Positions 56,600-63,958 of a DNA stretch of 64,000 nucleotides are shown here, piece after piece. The position numbers and the translations under genes are program-made. How positions within the stretch are numbered: the stretch's first letter is position 1; every line of letters begins with the position of its first letter. Location of the stretch: positions 1 to 64,000 of the forward strand of contig NZ_VDMR01000009.1 in NCBI RefSeq assembly GCF_006346315.1, read 5' to 3'. This stretch comes from Nocardioides litoris. GTDB lineage: Bacteria > Actinomycetota > Actinomycetes > Propionibacteriales > Nocardioidaceae. The notes under the pieces are model-generated. The model saw only the letters and a program-made list of their open reading frames with translations, ran no database searches and was not told the DNA's origin.

Positions 56600-58575
56600 C
56601 AGGCCACCCGCCCGCGCACGACGCCGGTCAGGGCCTCGGCGCTGACCTGCCCGATGGGCACGTGCTCCCCGCCGAGGTCGGCGGCCAGGGTCCGGGCGAG
56701 GCCGAGGCGCATCGGTCCGGCCTCGCAGTCGACGACGACGCTGGTCACGCCGGTGGTGGCCAGGCCGCGGGCGGCCCAGGTGGCCCGGCCGGCGGCGTCG
56801 GCGCCCGAGGTGGCGCGGCCGTCGGTGACCACGACGAGCAGGGGTCGCCGGCGGGGGTCGCGGACGCGCTCGAGGTCGATCACCCGCGCCGCCTCGAGCA
56901 GGCCCTCGGCCAGCGGGGTGCGGCCCCCGGCGGGCAGCTCGTCGAGCCGGCGCGCGGCCACGTCGACCGACCCGGTCGGCGGGAGCGCGAGGTCGGCGGT
57001 CGTGCCGCGGAACGTCACCAGCGCGACCTTGTCGCGGCGCCGGTAGGCGTCGAGGAGCAGGCTGAGCACGGCCGTCTTGACCTGCTCCATCCGCTTGCGC
57101 GCGGCCATCGAGCCGCTCGCGTCGACGCAGAAGAGGACGAGGTTGGCCTCCCGGCCCTCGCGCACCGCCACCCGCAGGTCGGCCGGCTCCAGGAGCACCC
57201 GCCCGCCGGCCCGCCCGCGGGCGGCCTGGTGGGGTGCGGCGGCGCGGACGGTCTCGAGCAGGTGCACCCCGCCCGTGCTGCCGGGTCGGGCGCCGACGCG
57301 GCGGCCGGTCTCGGTGAGCGCGCGGCTGCGGCGCCCGGCCTCGCCGCGGCCCGTGCCCGCCACCCGGAACGTCCGCGCGCGGTAGGGGTCGGTCGCGGTG
57401 ACCGTGGTCGGCTGCGGGGTCTCGAGACGGGCGTGGCCGCCCTCCTCGACCCCCGTGTGGCCCGGTCGCTCGCCGCCCTCCTCGACCCCCGTGTGGTCGG
57501 GCGCGTCCACGGTGGTCGAGGAAGGCGCGCTGGCGCCTGTCTCGAGACCACTGTCCGCAGCGTCCTCGCCACCCCCACCACCGTCGGGCCCGCCGTCGGG
57601 CCCGCCGTCGGGGTCGGGGTCCGGGTCGTCCTCGCCCAGCACCTCGTCGAGGAGGTCCTCGTCGAGGCCGGGGGCGTCGAAGGGGTTGCGCCGGCGGCGG
57701 TGGGGGAGCGCGAGGCGGGCGGCGACCCGCACGTCCTCCAGCGTGACCACGGTGCGGCCGCACCAGGCGGCGTGGGCGGCGGCGGTGCGGGCGGTGACGA
57801 TGTCGGCGCGCAGGCCGTCGACCTCGAACGCCGCGCACACCTCGGCGATGCGCAGCAGCACGTCGTCGGGCAGCTCGACCGCGCCCGCGGTCAGGAGCAC
57901 CTGGGCCGCGCGCAGCCGCTCGGTCAGGTCGGCCTCGGCGTCGGCGTACGACGCGGAGAAGGCCTCGGGGTCGGCGTCGAAGGCCATCCGCCGCCGGACG
58001 ACGTCGACGCGGACGGCCGGGTCGCGCGGGGCGGCGACCTCGACGGTGAGCCCGAACCGGTCGAGCAGCTGCGGGCGCAGCTCGCCCTCCTCGGGGTTCA
58101 TGGTGCCGACGAGCACGAACCGCGCCGGGTGCGAGACCGAGACCCCGTCGCGCTCGACGGTGCAGCGGCCCATCGCGGCCGCGTCGAGCAGCACGTCGAC
58201 GAGGTGGTCGTGCAGGAGGTTGACCTCGTCGACGTACAGCAGGCCGCGGTGGGCCTTGACCAGCAGCCCGGGCTCGTACTCCGCGACGCCGTCGGCCAGC
58301 GCCTTCTCCAGGTGCAGCGAGCCGAGCACGCGGTCCTCGGTGGCGCCGACGGGCAGCTCGACCAGCGGCACGCGCCGTTGGGCACCGCCGTCGTCGAGCG
58401 GCGGCAGCACGGCGGCCAGGGCGCGCACGATGGTGGACTTGGCCGTGCCCTTCTCGCCGCGGACCAGCACGCCGCCGATCTCGGGCGAGACGGTGGTGAG
58501 CACCAGGGCCAGGGCCATGTCGCCGGGGTCGACGACCGCCGTGAAGGGATAGGTGGTCAGGGGTGTGTCCGGCAC
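56599..58575 (-). CDS. Cobaltochelatase AAA+/von Willebrand A fusion subunit (ChlI-ChlD-like)
   Basis: 658 residues. The AAA+ domain (about 10-310) has Walker A GEKGTAKST, Walker B LLYVDEVNLL and sensor GTMNPEEGELRPQLLDRFG (key TMNPEEGELR). The VWA domain (about 455-640) has MIDAS DASGSM, T and D (TDGRA) residues. Together they replace separate CobS and CobT subunits and drive CobN. Between them lies an acidic DPDPDPDGG stretch and then residues of about 341-386 encoded entirely by a palindromic-repeat cluster. GTG 58575 follows GGGAG by six nt. It heads an operon with cobO, cobB and cobC under a riboswitch. Confidence 0.93.
   Translation of the reverse strand: MPDTPLTTYPFTAVVDPGDMALALVLTTVSPEIGGVLVRGEKGTAKSTIVRALAAVLPPLDDGGAQRRVPLVELPVGATEDRVLGSLHLEKALADGVAEYEPGLLVKAHRGLLYVDEVNLLHDHLVDVLLDAAAMGRCTVERDGVSVSHPARFVLVGTMNPEEGELRPQLLDRFGLTVEVAAPRDPAVRVDVVRRRMAFDADPEAFSASYADAEADLTERLRAAQVLLTAGAVELPDDVLLRIAEVCAAFEVDGLRADIVTARTAAAHAAWCGRTVVTLEDVRVAARLALPHRRRRNPFDAPGLDEDLLDEVLGEDDPDPDPDGGPDGGPDGGGGGEDAADSGLETGASAPSSTTVDAPDHTGVEEGGERPGHTGVEEGGHARLETPQPTTVTATDPYRARTFRVAGTGRGEAGRRSRALTETGRRVGARPGSTGGVHLLETVRAAAPHQAARGRAGGRVLLEPADLRVAVREGREANLVLFCVDASGSMAARKRMEQVKTAVLSLLLDAYRRRDKVALVTFRGTTADLALPPTGSVDVAARRLDELPAGGRTPLAEGLLEAARVIDLERVRDPRRRPLLVVVTDGRATSGADAAGRATWAARGLATTGVTSVVVDCEAGPMRLGLARTLAADLGGEHVPIGQVSAEALTGVVRGRVA
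57417..57551. repeat. Palindromic repeat cluster inside the chelatase coding sequence
   Basis: A direct unit at 57417-57457 (outer arms GGGGTC/GACCCC, inner arms GGGCG/CGCCC), a 24-bp half unit at 57471-57494 and an inverted unit at 57508-57551 (GTGGTC/GACCAC, GGCGC/GCGCC). The cluster is in frame in the minus-strand gene and is read as SGLETGASAPSSTTV, then two HTGVEEGG repeats, then HARLETP. It sits in the linker between ATPase and VWA domains, where extra length is tolerable. Confidence 0.92.
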
Positions 58576-58606
58576 GTGAGGCTCCCGCTCGTCGCCGTGG
58601 AAGAGG

Positions 58607-58746
58607 ACGTCGCGAGGCCGGTCTTCGGACTTCCGTGGTCGCCGTCCGCTCGACGGCGCCGCGGTCACCGCAGCGGGCCTGTGCCGGACTCCCACCGGCT
58701 TCCCAGATTCTCCCCGTGAGGGGCACCTCGTGACGTCCGCACGATA
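58607..58746 (-). promoter_or_regulatory. Cobalamin riboswitch of the chelatase-cobO-cobB-cobC operon, with its -10 box
   Basis: On the minus strand TATCGT (58746-58741) precedes GGGAAGCCGGTGGGAGTCCG, then CCCGCTGCGGTGACC as the B12-box region (weaker match than the others) and GGAAGTCCGAAGACCGGCC. The order of elements matches cobalamin riboswitches. It lies 30-130 nt before GTG 58575. Confidence 0.85.
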
Positions 58747-58750
58747 GCGT
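58741..58750. promoter_or_regulatory. Interlocked divergent -10 boxes (chelatase operon and cobL)
   Basis: In ACGATAGCGT the minus-strand TATCGT (58746-58741) and the plus-strand TAGCGT (58745-58750) share two bases. The plus box is eight nt before GTG 58759, so cobL would be leaderless and outside riboswitch control. RNA polymerase cannot occupy both at once. Confidence 0.5.
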
Positions 58751-58758
58751 CGGCGCCC

Positions 58759-59952
58759 GTGGTCGTCGTGGTGGGGATGGGCGCCGACGGGCTCGCCGGG
58801 CTGGCGCCCGCGGTGCGCGACCGCGTGCTCGCCGCCCCGGTCGTGGTCGGTGGCCCCCGCCACCTGGCGCTGCTGCCCGACGTCCCGGGGCAGGAGCGGC
58901 GGGCGTGGCCCTCGCCCTTCACGGTCGACGGCGTCCCCGCGGACGCGCTCGTGCTCGCCTCGGGCGACCCGCTCGTCTCCGGCGTCGCGACCACGCTCGT
59001 ACGCCGCCTCGGCGCCGACGCCGTCGAGGTCGTCCCGCACGTCTCGTCGGTGGCCCTGGCCCGGGCCCGGATGCGCTGGAGCGCCGAGGAGAGCACCGCG
59101 CTCACCGTGGTCGGCCGCCGGGTCGAGCGGGTGCTGCGCGAGCTCGCGCCGGGCCGCCGGCTGCTGCTGCTGACCTCGGACGAGCACACCCCGGCCCGGG
59201 TGGCCGCGCTGCTGGTCGGCGCGGGGTACGGCGCGACGCGGATGACCGCCCTGGCCGACCTCGGCGCGGCCGAGGAGTCGCGGCACGAGGCCACCGCCGC
59301 GGCCTGGGACCTCGCCGTCCCGCGCCTGCACGTGCTCGCCCTCGACCTCCTCGGCCCGGCCGGCGGGTCGGTCAGCGGGTCCTGGGCCGCCGGGCTGCCC
59401 GACGACGCGTTCGAGCACGACGGCCAGCTGACCAAGCGCGACGTGCGCGCCTCCGCCCTGGCCCGGCTCCGACCGCAGCCCGGCCAGCGCCTGCTCGACC
59501 TCGGCGCCGGCGCCGGGTCGGTGGCCATCGAGTGGGCGCGCGCCCACCCGACCTGCCGGGCCACCGCCGTCGAGCGCGAGGCCGAGCGGGCCGCCCGGAT
59601 CGCCCGCAACGCCGCCCGCCTCGGCGTCCCCGACCTCGAGGTCGTGCACGGCGACGTCCTGGCCTCCGTCCGCGCCGTCGAGGGCCTGGTCGACGCGATC
59701 TTCGTCGGCGGCGGGGCGACCGCGCCCGGCCTGCTCGACGCCTGCCGCGACCGGCTCGCCCCGGGCGGGCGGCTCGTCGTCCACGGGGTGACGCTCGAGA
59801 CCGAGCAGGTGCTGGCGGCGGCGTACGCCGCGCACGGGGGCGAGCTGACCCGCCTGGCGGTCGAGACGGCCGCCCCGATCGGCTCCTTCACCGGGTGGAC
59901 GCCGGCGCGGGCCGTGACCCAGTGGAGCTGGACCCGGGAGGAACAGCCGTGA
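58759..59952 (+). CDS. cobL: Precorrin-6Y C5,15-methyltransferase (decarboxylating)
   Basis: 397 residues, a fusion of CbiE (about 1-200; VVVGMGADGLAGL, LASGDPLVSGVATTL) and CbiT (about 215-397; LLDLGAGAGSVAIEWARAHP, Rossmann SAM site, AIFVGGGATAPGLLD). It methylates C-5 and C-15 and decarboxylates the acetate on ring C. It is co-translated with cobM (GTGA overlap). No riboswitch precedes it. Confidence 0.95.
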   Translation: MVVVVGMGADGLAGLAPAVRDRVLAAPVVVGGPRHLALLPDVPGQERRAWPSPFTVDGVPADALVLASGDPLVSGVATTLVRRLGADAVEVVPHVSSVALARARMRWSAEESTALTVVGRRVERVLRELAPGRRLLLLTSDEHTPARVAALLVGAGYGATRMTALADLGAAEESRHEATAAAWDLAVPRLHVLALDLLGPAGGSVSGSWAAGLPDDAFEHDGQLTKRDVRASALARLRPQPGQRLLDLGAGAGSVAIEWARAHPTCRATAVEREAERAARIARNAARLGVPDLEVVHGDVLASVRAVEGLVDAIFVGGGATAPGLLDACRDRLAPGGRLVVHGVTLETEQVLAAAYAAHGGELTRLAVETAAPIGSFTGWTPARAVTQWSWTREEQP

Positions 59953-60692
59953 CCGTGACCTTCGTCGGCGCCGGACCGGGCGCGGCCGACCTGCTGACCC
60001 TGCGCGCCGTGCGCCTGCTCGGCGAGGCCGACGTCGTGCTCTACCCCGGCACCTACCTCGACGCCGCCGTGCTCTCGCACTGCCGCGACGGCGCCACGCT
60101 CGTCGACACGCAAGCCCTCGACCTCGACGCGATCGTCGGCCACCTGGTCGAGGCCCACCGCTCGGGGAGCGCCAGCGTGCGGCTGACCTCGGGCGACCCG
60201 TCGGTCTACTCCGCCCTGACCGAGCAGACCCGGCGCCTCGACGAGGCTGGGGTGCCGTGGGAGGTCGTGCCGGGTGTGCCGGCGTACGCCGCCGCGGCGG
60301 CCCGGGTGGGCCGCGAGCTGACGGTGCCGCTGGTGGCGCAGTCGGTGGTCGTGACCCGGCCGCAGGCGCGGTCCTCGGCGATGCCGGAGACCGAGGAGCT
60401 GGAGGCGTTCGCGCGCACCCGCGCCACGCTGGCGCTGCACCTCGGCATCACCCGCACGCGGGAGCTGATGGAGCGCGTGGCGCCGCACTACGGGCAGGAC
60501 TGCCCCGTCGCGGTGGTCTTCCGGGCCAGCCAGCCCGACGAGCAGGTGCTCACCGGCACGGTCGGCGACATCGCCGACGCCGTGGAGGCCGCCGGCCTGC
60601 GTCAGGCGGCGGTCATCCTCGTGGGCCGGGCGCTGGCGCGCGGTGGTGGGGAGTCGTGGCTCTACTCGTCCACACGCGACCGCTCCGGCTGA
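59949..60692 (+). CDS. cobM: Precorrin-4 C11-methyltransferase
   Basis: 247 residues of the tetrapyrrole methylase fold: FVGAGPGAADLLTLRA (5-20), LYPGTYLDAAVLSHC, LTSGDPSVYSALTEQ (about 78) and GVPAYAAAAARVGRELTVP. It methylates C-11. GTG 59949 overlaps the cobL stop. The last 80 bp overlap the convergent end of the cobIJ gene. Confidence 0.95.
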   Translation: MTVTFVGAGPGAADLLTLRAVRLLGEADVVLYPGTYLDAAVLSHCRDGATLVDTQALDLDAIVGHLVEAHRSGSASVRLTSGDPSVYSALTEQTRRLDEAGVPWEVVPGVPAYAAAAARVGRELTVPLVAQSVVVTRPQARSSAMPETEELEAFARTRATLALHLGITRTRELMERVAPHYGQDCPVAVVFRASQPDEQVLTGTVGDIADAVEAAGLRQAAVILVGRALARGGGESWLYSSTRDRSG

Positions 60693-62175
60693 CCTGGGTG
60701 CCGCTGGACCCCACGATGACCAGGCACTTCATGTCGATCGAGGCGGGGTCGAGGTCGCCGAGCGTGGTCACGGTGAGCGACTCCTCGGCCCGGCCGACGT
60801 CGCGGCCGACGACCACGACCCGGTCGGCGGGCAGCGACTCCAGCAGCAGGTCGCGGGCCGCGGCGATCTGCTCGGTGCGGCTGCGCGAGGCCGGGTTGTA
60901 GAGCGCGAGCACGAGGTCGGCCTCGGCGATCGCCCGCAGCCGTCGGGCGATGAGGTCCCACGGCTTGAGCCGGTCGGACAGGCTGACGACCGCGAAGTCG
61001 CCGCCGATGGGAGCGCCCGCCTTGGCCGCCACGGCCTGCACCGCGCTCACGCCCGGCAGCACCCGCACGTCGACCGACGGGAACTCGTCGGCCTGCTCCA
61101 GCACCGCCGTGGCCATCCCGAACACGCCCGCGTCGCCGCCCGAGACCACCGCGACCCGGCAGCCGTCGGCGGCCAGCTCGAGGGCGTGCCGCGCGCGGTC
61201 GGCCTCGACCCGGTTGCCCGAGGCGTGCCGGGTGAGCCCGGCGCGCTGCGGCACCCGGTCGACGTACGGCGCGTAGCCGACGACGTGGTCGACCCCGGCC
61301 AGCGCCTCGACCACCTCGGGGGTGGTCCAGGCGTCGGGGCCGGGGCCCAGGCCGATGACGAGCAGCTCGCAGCGGGGCCGCCCGGCGTCGTCGGTCGGCT
61401 CGGGCACGACGGCCTCGACGGCGGGGGAGTGCCGTCGCCCGCGGGTGTCGCCGCCGACGAGGACGAGGGCGAAGTAGGGCACCGACCCGGGGTCGACCTC
61501 GCGCACCGGGACCCGCCGCTCACCCTCCATCGAGGCGCGCTCGACGTAGACCGCCTCGTCGAGCCGGCCGGCCTCGGCCAGCGCCTCGAGGACGGCGGGG
61601 AAGGTGCGGCCGAGCTTCATGATGACCGCGGCGTCGGTGTCGGCCAGGCGGCGGGCGAGCTCGGGCGCGGGCAGGGTGCCGGGGAGCACGGTGAGCACGT
61701 CGGTCTGGCGGGCCAGGGGCAGCCCGGCGGCTGCGGTCGAGGCGGCGAAGGCCGGGACGCCGGGCACGACCTCGGTGGCGAACCGGTCGGCGAGCCGGTC
61801 GTGCATGTACATCGCCGAGCCGTAGAACAGCGGGTCGCCCTCGGCCAGCAGCACCACGTCGCGGCCGGCCTCGAGGTGCTCGGCCAGCCGGGCCGCGGAG
61901 GCCTCGTAGAAGTCGGCGATGGCGCCGGCGTACCCGCCCGGGTGGTCGGTGGTGCCGGTGGTGACGGGGTAGCGCAGCTCGACCTCGACGGCGCCCTCGG
62001 GGAGCACGCCGGCCTCCTCGGCGATGCGGCGGGCGTGGGAGGTCGTGCGCGTGCCGGCGTGGTAAGCGACGACGTCGGCGGCGCCGATGACGCGGGCGGC
62101 CTTGAGCGTCATCAGCCCGGGGTCGCCGGGGCCGACGCCGACGCAGGTGAACCGGCCTCGCTGCCCGGCGCTCAT
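60613..62175 (-). CDS. cobIJ: Fused precorrin-2 C20- and precorrin-3B C17-methyltransferase
   Basis: 520 residues in two tetrapyrrole methylase domains. CobI, about 5-240: CVGVGPGDPGLMTLKA, LLAEGDPLFYGSAMYM, PGVPAFAASTAAAGLPLA (key EGDPLFYG). CobJ, about 255-500: VIGLGPGPDAWTTPEV, VVSGGDAGVFGMATAVLE, FAVVSLSDRLKPWDLI, VLALYNPASRSR. The fusion is common in actinobacteria. The C-terminal 20 residues are low complexity and antisense to the end of cobM. ATG 62175 overlaps the cobH stop by four bases. Confidence 0.95.
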   Translation of the reverse strand: MSAGQRGRFTCVGVGPGDPGLMTLKAARVIGAADVVAYHAGTRTTSHARRIAEEAGVLPEGAVEVELRYPVTTGTTDHPGGYAGAIADFYEASAARLAEHLEAGRDVVLLAEGDPLFYGSAMYMHDRLADRFATEVVPGVPAFAASTAAAGLPLARQTDVLTVLPGTLPAPELARRLADTDAAVIMKLGRTFPAVLEALAEAGRLDEAVYVERASMEGERRVPVREVDPGSVPYFALVLVGGDTRGRRHSPAVEAVVPEPTDDAGRPRCELLVIGLGPGPDAWTTPEVVEALAGVDHVVGYAPYVDRVPQRAGLTRHASGNRVEADRARHALELAADGCRVAVVSGGDAGVFGMATAVLEQADEFPSVDVRVLPGVSAVQAVAAKAGAPIGGDFAVVSLSDRLKPWDLIARRLRAIAEADLVLALYNPASRSRTEQIAAARDLLLESLPADRVVVVGRDVGRAEESLTVTTLGDLDPASIDMKCLVIVGSSGTQVSRSGRVWTSRATTPHHRAPAPGPRG

Positions 62176-62861
62176 GCCTCGCTCACCGAGGCCAGGGCGT
62201 TGACCGCCGAGGAGGTCATGGCCGACCCGCCGCGGCGGCCGCGCACGGTCACAAAGGGAACGTCGACGCCCCACCGCTCGGCGAACGTCGCCAGCGCCTC
62301 CTTCGACTCGGCCGCGCCGATGAACCCGACCGGACAGCCCACGATCGCCGCCGGCCGCGGGGCGCCGTCGGCCAGCATCTCCAGCAGGTGGAACAGCGCG
62401 GTCGGGGCGTTGCCGATGGCGACGACGGCGCCCTCGAGGTGGGGCTCCCAGAGCGAGACGGCGGCCGCGCTGCGGGTGGTGCCCCAGGAGCGGGCCAGGT
62501 CGGGCACGCGGTCGTCGTACAGGTGGCACATGATCTCGTTGCCGGCCGGCAGCCGGCCGGCGGTGATGCCGACCGCGACCATGCGGGCGTCGCAGAGCAC
62601 CGGCGCGCCGGCGGCCAGGGCGGCGCGGCCGGCGGGCCCGAGGTCGGGGTGGACGACGAGGTCGTCGACCAGGTCGACCTGGCCGCAGCCGTGGATCATC
62701 CGGACCGCGACCTGCTCGGCGCTCGCCGGGACGCGGGACAGGTCGGCCTCGCGGCGGATCGTGGCGAAGGAGTCGGCGTAGATCGCCGGGCCGGTCGGCA
62801 CGTAGGCGTAGCGCGGGGTGGGGCGGCGGAGGTCGTCCGCCGGGGAGCTCGGGGTGCTCAC
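62172..62861 (-). CDS. cobH: Precorrin-8X methylmutase
   Basis: 229 residues. The catalytic His57 lies in VRMIHGCGQVDLVDD; VLCDARMVAVGI (about 87) and PAAIVGCPVGFIGAAESKEAL (about 170, key VGCPVGFIGA) are conserved. It moves the C-11 methyl to C-12, forming hydrogenobyrinic acid. GTG 62861 overlaps the cobG stop (GTGA). Confidence 0.96.
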   Translation of the reverse strand: MSTPSSPADDLRRPTPRYAYVPTGPAIYADSFATIRREADLSRVPASAEQVAVRMIHGCGQVDLVDDLVVHPDLGPAGRAALAAGAPVLCDARMVAVGITAGRLPAGNEIMCHLYDDRVPDLARSWGTTRSAAAVSLWEPHLEGAVVAIGNAPTALFHLLEMLADGAPRPAAIVGCPVGFIGAAESKEALATFAERWGVDVPFVTVRGRRGGSAMTSSAVNALASVSEA

Positions 62862-63700
62862 AGCAGGTCCGTCCTGATGATCGAGTGCCAGGGGGTGACG
62901 ACGACGGGGCCACCGGTGGAGGTGGCCAGGGCGGCGAGGTCGGGGGTGAGGCGGCCGTCGGGGACGGGCAGCAGCGCGTCGCCGAGGTCGTGGCCGGGCG
63001 CGTGGCCGGGTGGTGCGGTGCGCGCCGTCGTACGCCGGTCGGGCGGCTCGGGCGCGAGGAGCGGGGTGGCCGGGTCGAGCTCGGTGACGTGCCACGGGGC
63101 CGTGTCGGTCCGGCCGCCGGTGCCGCGGAGGTCGAGGAAGCGGTGCACGAGCGCGAGCAGGGCGTCGACGGCGTGGTCGAGCGGCACCACCGGGCCCCAC
63201 CCGGCGCCGACGCGGAGCTGGGCGAACCGGTCGTCGAGGGCCATCAGCCCCAGGTCGGTGTCGCGGTCGACCAGGTCGCCCCGGCCGTCGTCGAGGACGA
63301 GGAGGAAGCGGCCCGGGAGCTCGGGCGTGCGGTCGTCGGCCAGGATCGCGCGGTCGAGGGCGGCGGCCAGCGGACGCAGGTCGACGCGCCCGCCGCGCAG
63401 GCCGGTGAGCGGGGAGACCATGACGTTGCGGGCCTGGTCGTGGGCGCGGCTGGGCAGGAGGCCGAGGGCCTCGACGGCCTGGAGGAACGGTTCGCCGTGG
63501 TCGACCGCCCGCAGCTGGAGGTTGGCCCGGGCGGTCAGGTGCACGTCGCCGTCGCCGTACGTCGCGGCGAGGTCGGACAGGCCGGCCAGGGTCGCTGCGG
63601 GCAGCTCGCCGCCGACCGTGCGCAGCCGGACCAGGGGTCCGTCGTCGGCGAGCCACGGGCGCAGGGCGCCGGGGCACCGGTCGGGTCGGGTGCGGGGCAC
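62858..63700 (-). CDS. cobG: CobG-type precorrin-3B synthase homologue, short and cysteine-poor
   Basis: 280 residues. It has the nitrite/sulfite reductase-like ferredoxin half-domain: DRCPGALRPW, DGDVHLTARANLQLRAV (about 50), LLPSRAHDQARNVMVSPLTG (about 81, key RNVMVSPLTG) and PGRFLLVLDDGRGDL (about 128). Classical CobG is longer and has four Cys for a [4Fe-4S] cluster. Here Cys9 is the only cysteine, so the monooxygenase cluster seems absent. It leads the cobG-cobH-cobIJ operon under a riboswitch. GTG 63700 follows AGGA. Confidence 0.85.
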   Translation of the reverse strand: MPRTRPDRCPGALRPWLADDGPLVRLRTVGGELPAATLAGLSDLAATYGDGDVHLTARANLQLRAVDHGEPFLQAVEALGLLPSRAHDQARNVMVSPLTGLRGGRVDLRPLAAALDRAILADDRTPELPGRFLLVLDDGRGDLVDRDTDLGLMALDDRFAQLRVGAGWGPVVPLDHAVDALLALVHRFLDLRGTGGRTDTAPWHVTELDPATPLLAPEPPDRRTTARTAPPGHAPGHDLGDALLPVPDGRLTPDLAALATSTGGPVVVTPWHSIIRTDLL

Positions 63701-63779
63701 GGGGGGTCCTCAGCGTCCTCGGAGGTCTGGGCCGTCACGCGTGGGCCTGGTCGACCTCGCGGCGGTCGGCCGCAAGGGC

Positions 63780-63958
63780 CAGCAGGTCTTCGGACTCGGG
63801 ATCGCACCGACCCTGGACGCCTTCCCAGGTCCCCGTCACGCTGACGTCACGTGGACCCAGTGGCTGCCGGTCACCCCCGGCCGTCCTGCCGATCACCCTC
63901 ACCGCTGCGCGTCAGTCCCGGACTCTCACCGGGTTCCCGCACTGGCGGGGTGACCCTA
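63780..63958 (-). promoter_or_regulatory. Cobalamin riboswitch of the cobG-cobH-cobIJ operon, with its -10 box
   Basis: On the minus strand TAGGGT (63958-63953) is followed by GGGAACCCGGTGAGAGTCCG, B12 box CAGCCACTGGG (63866-63856), and GAGTCCGAAGACCTGCTGG as the 3' element. A longer peripheral arm than in the other three copies separates these blocks. It ends about 80 nt before GTG 63700. The last 42 bases of the window (63959-64000) show no feature. Confidence 0.9.
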
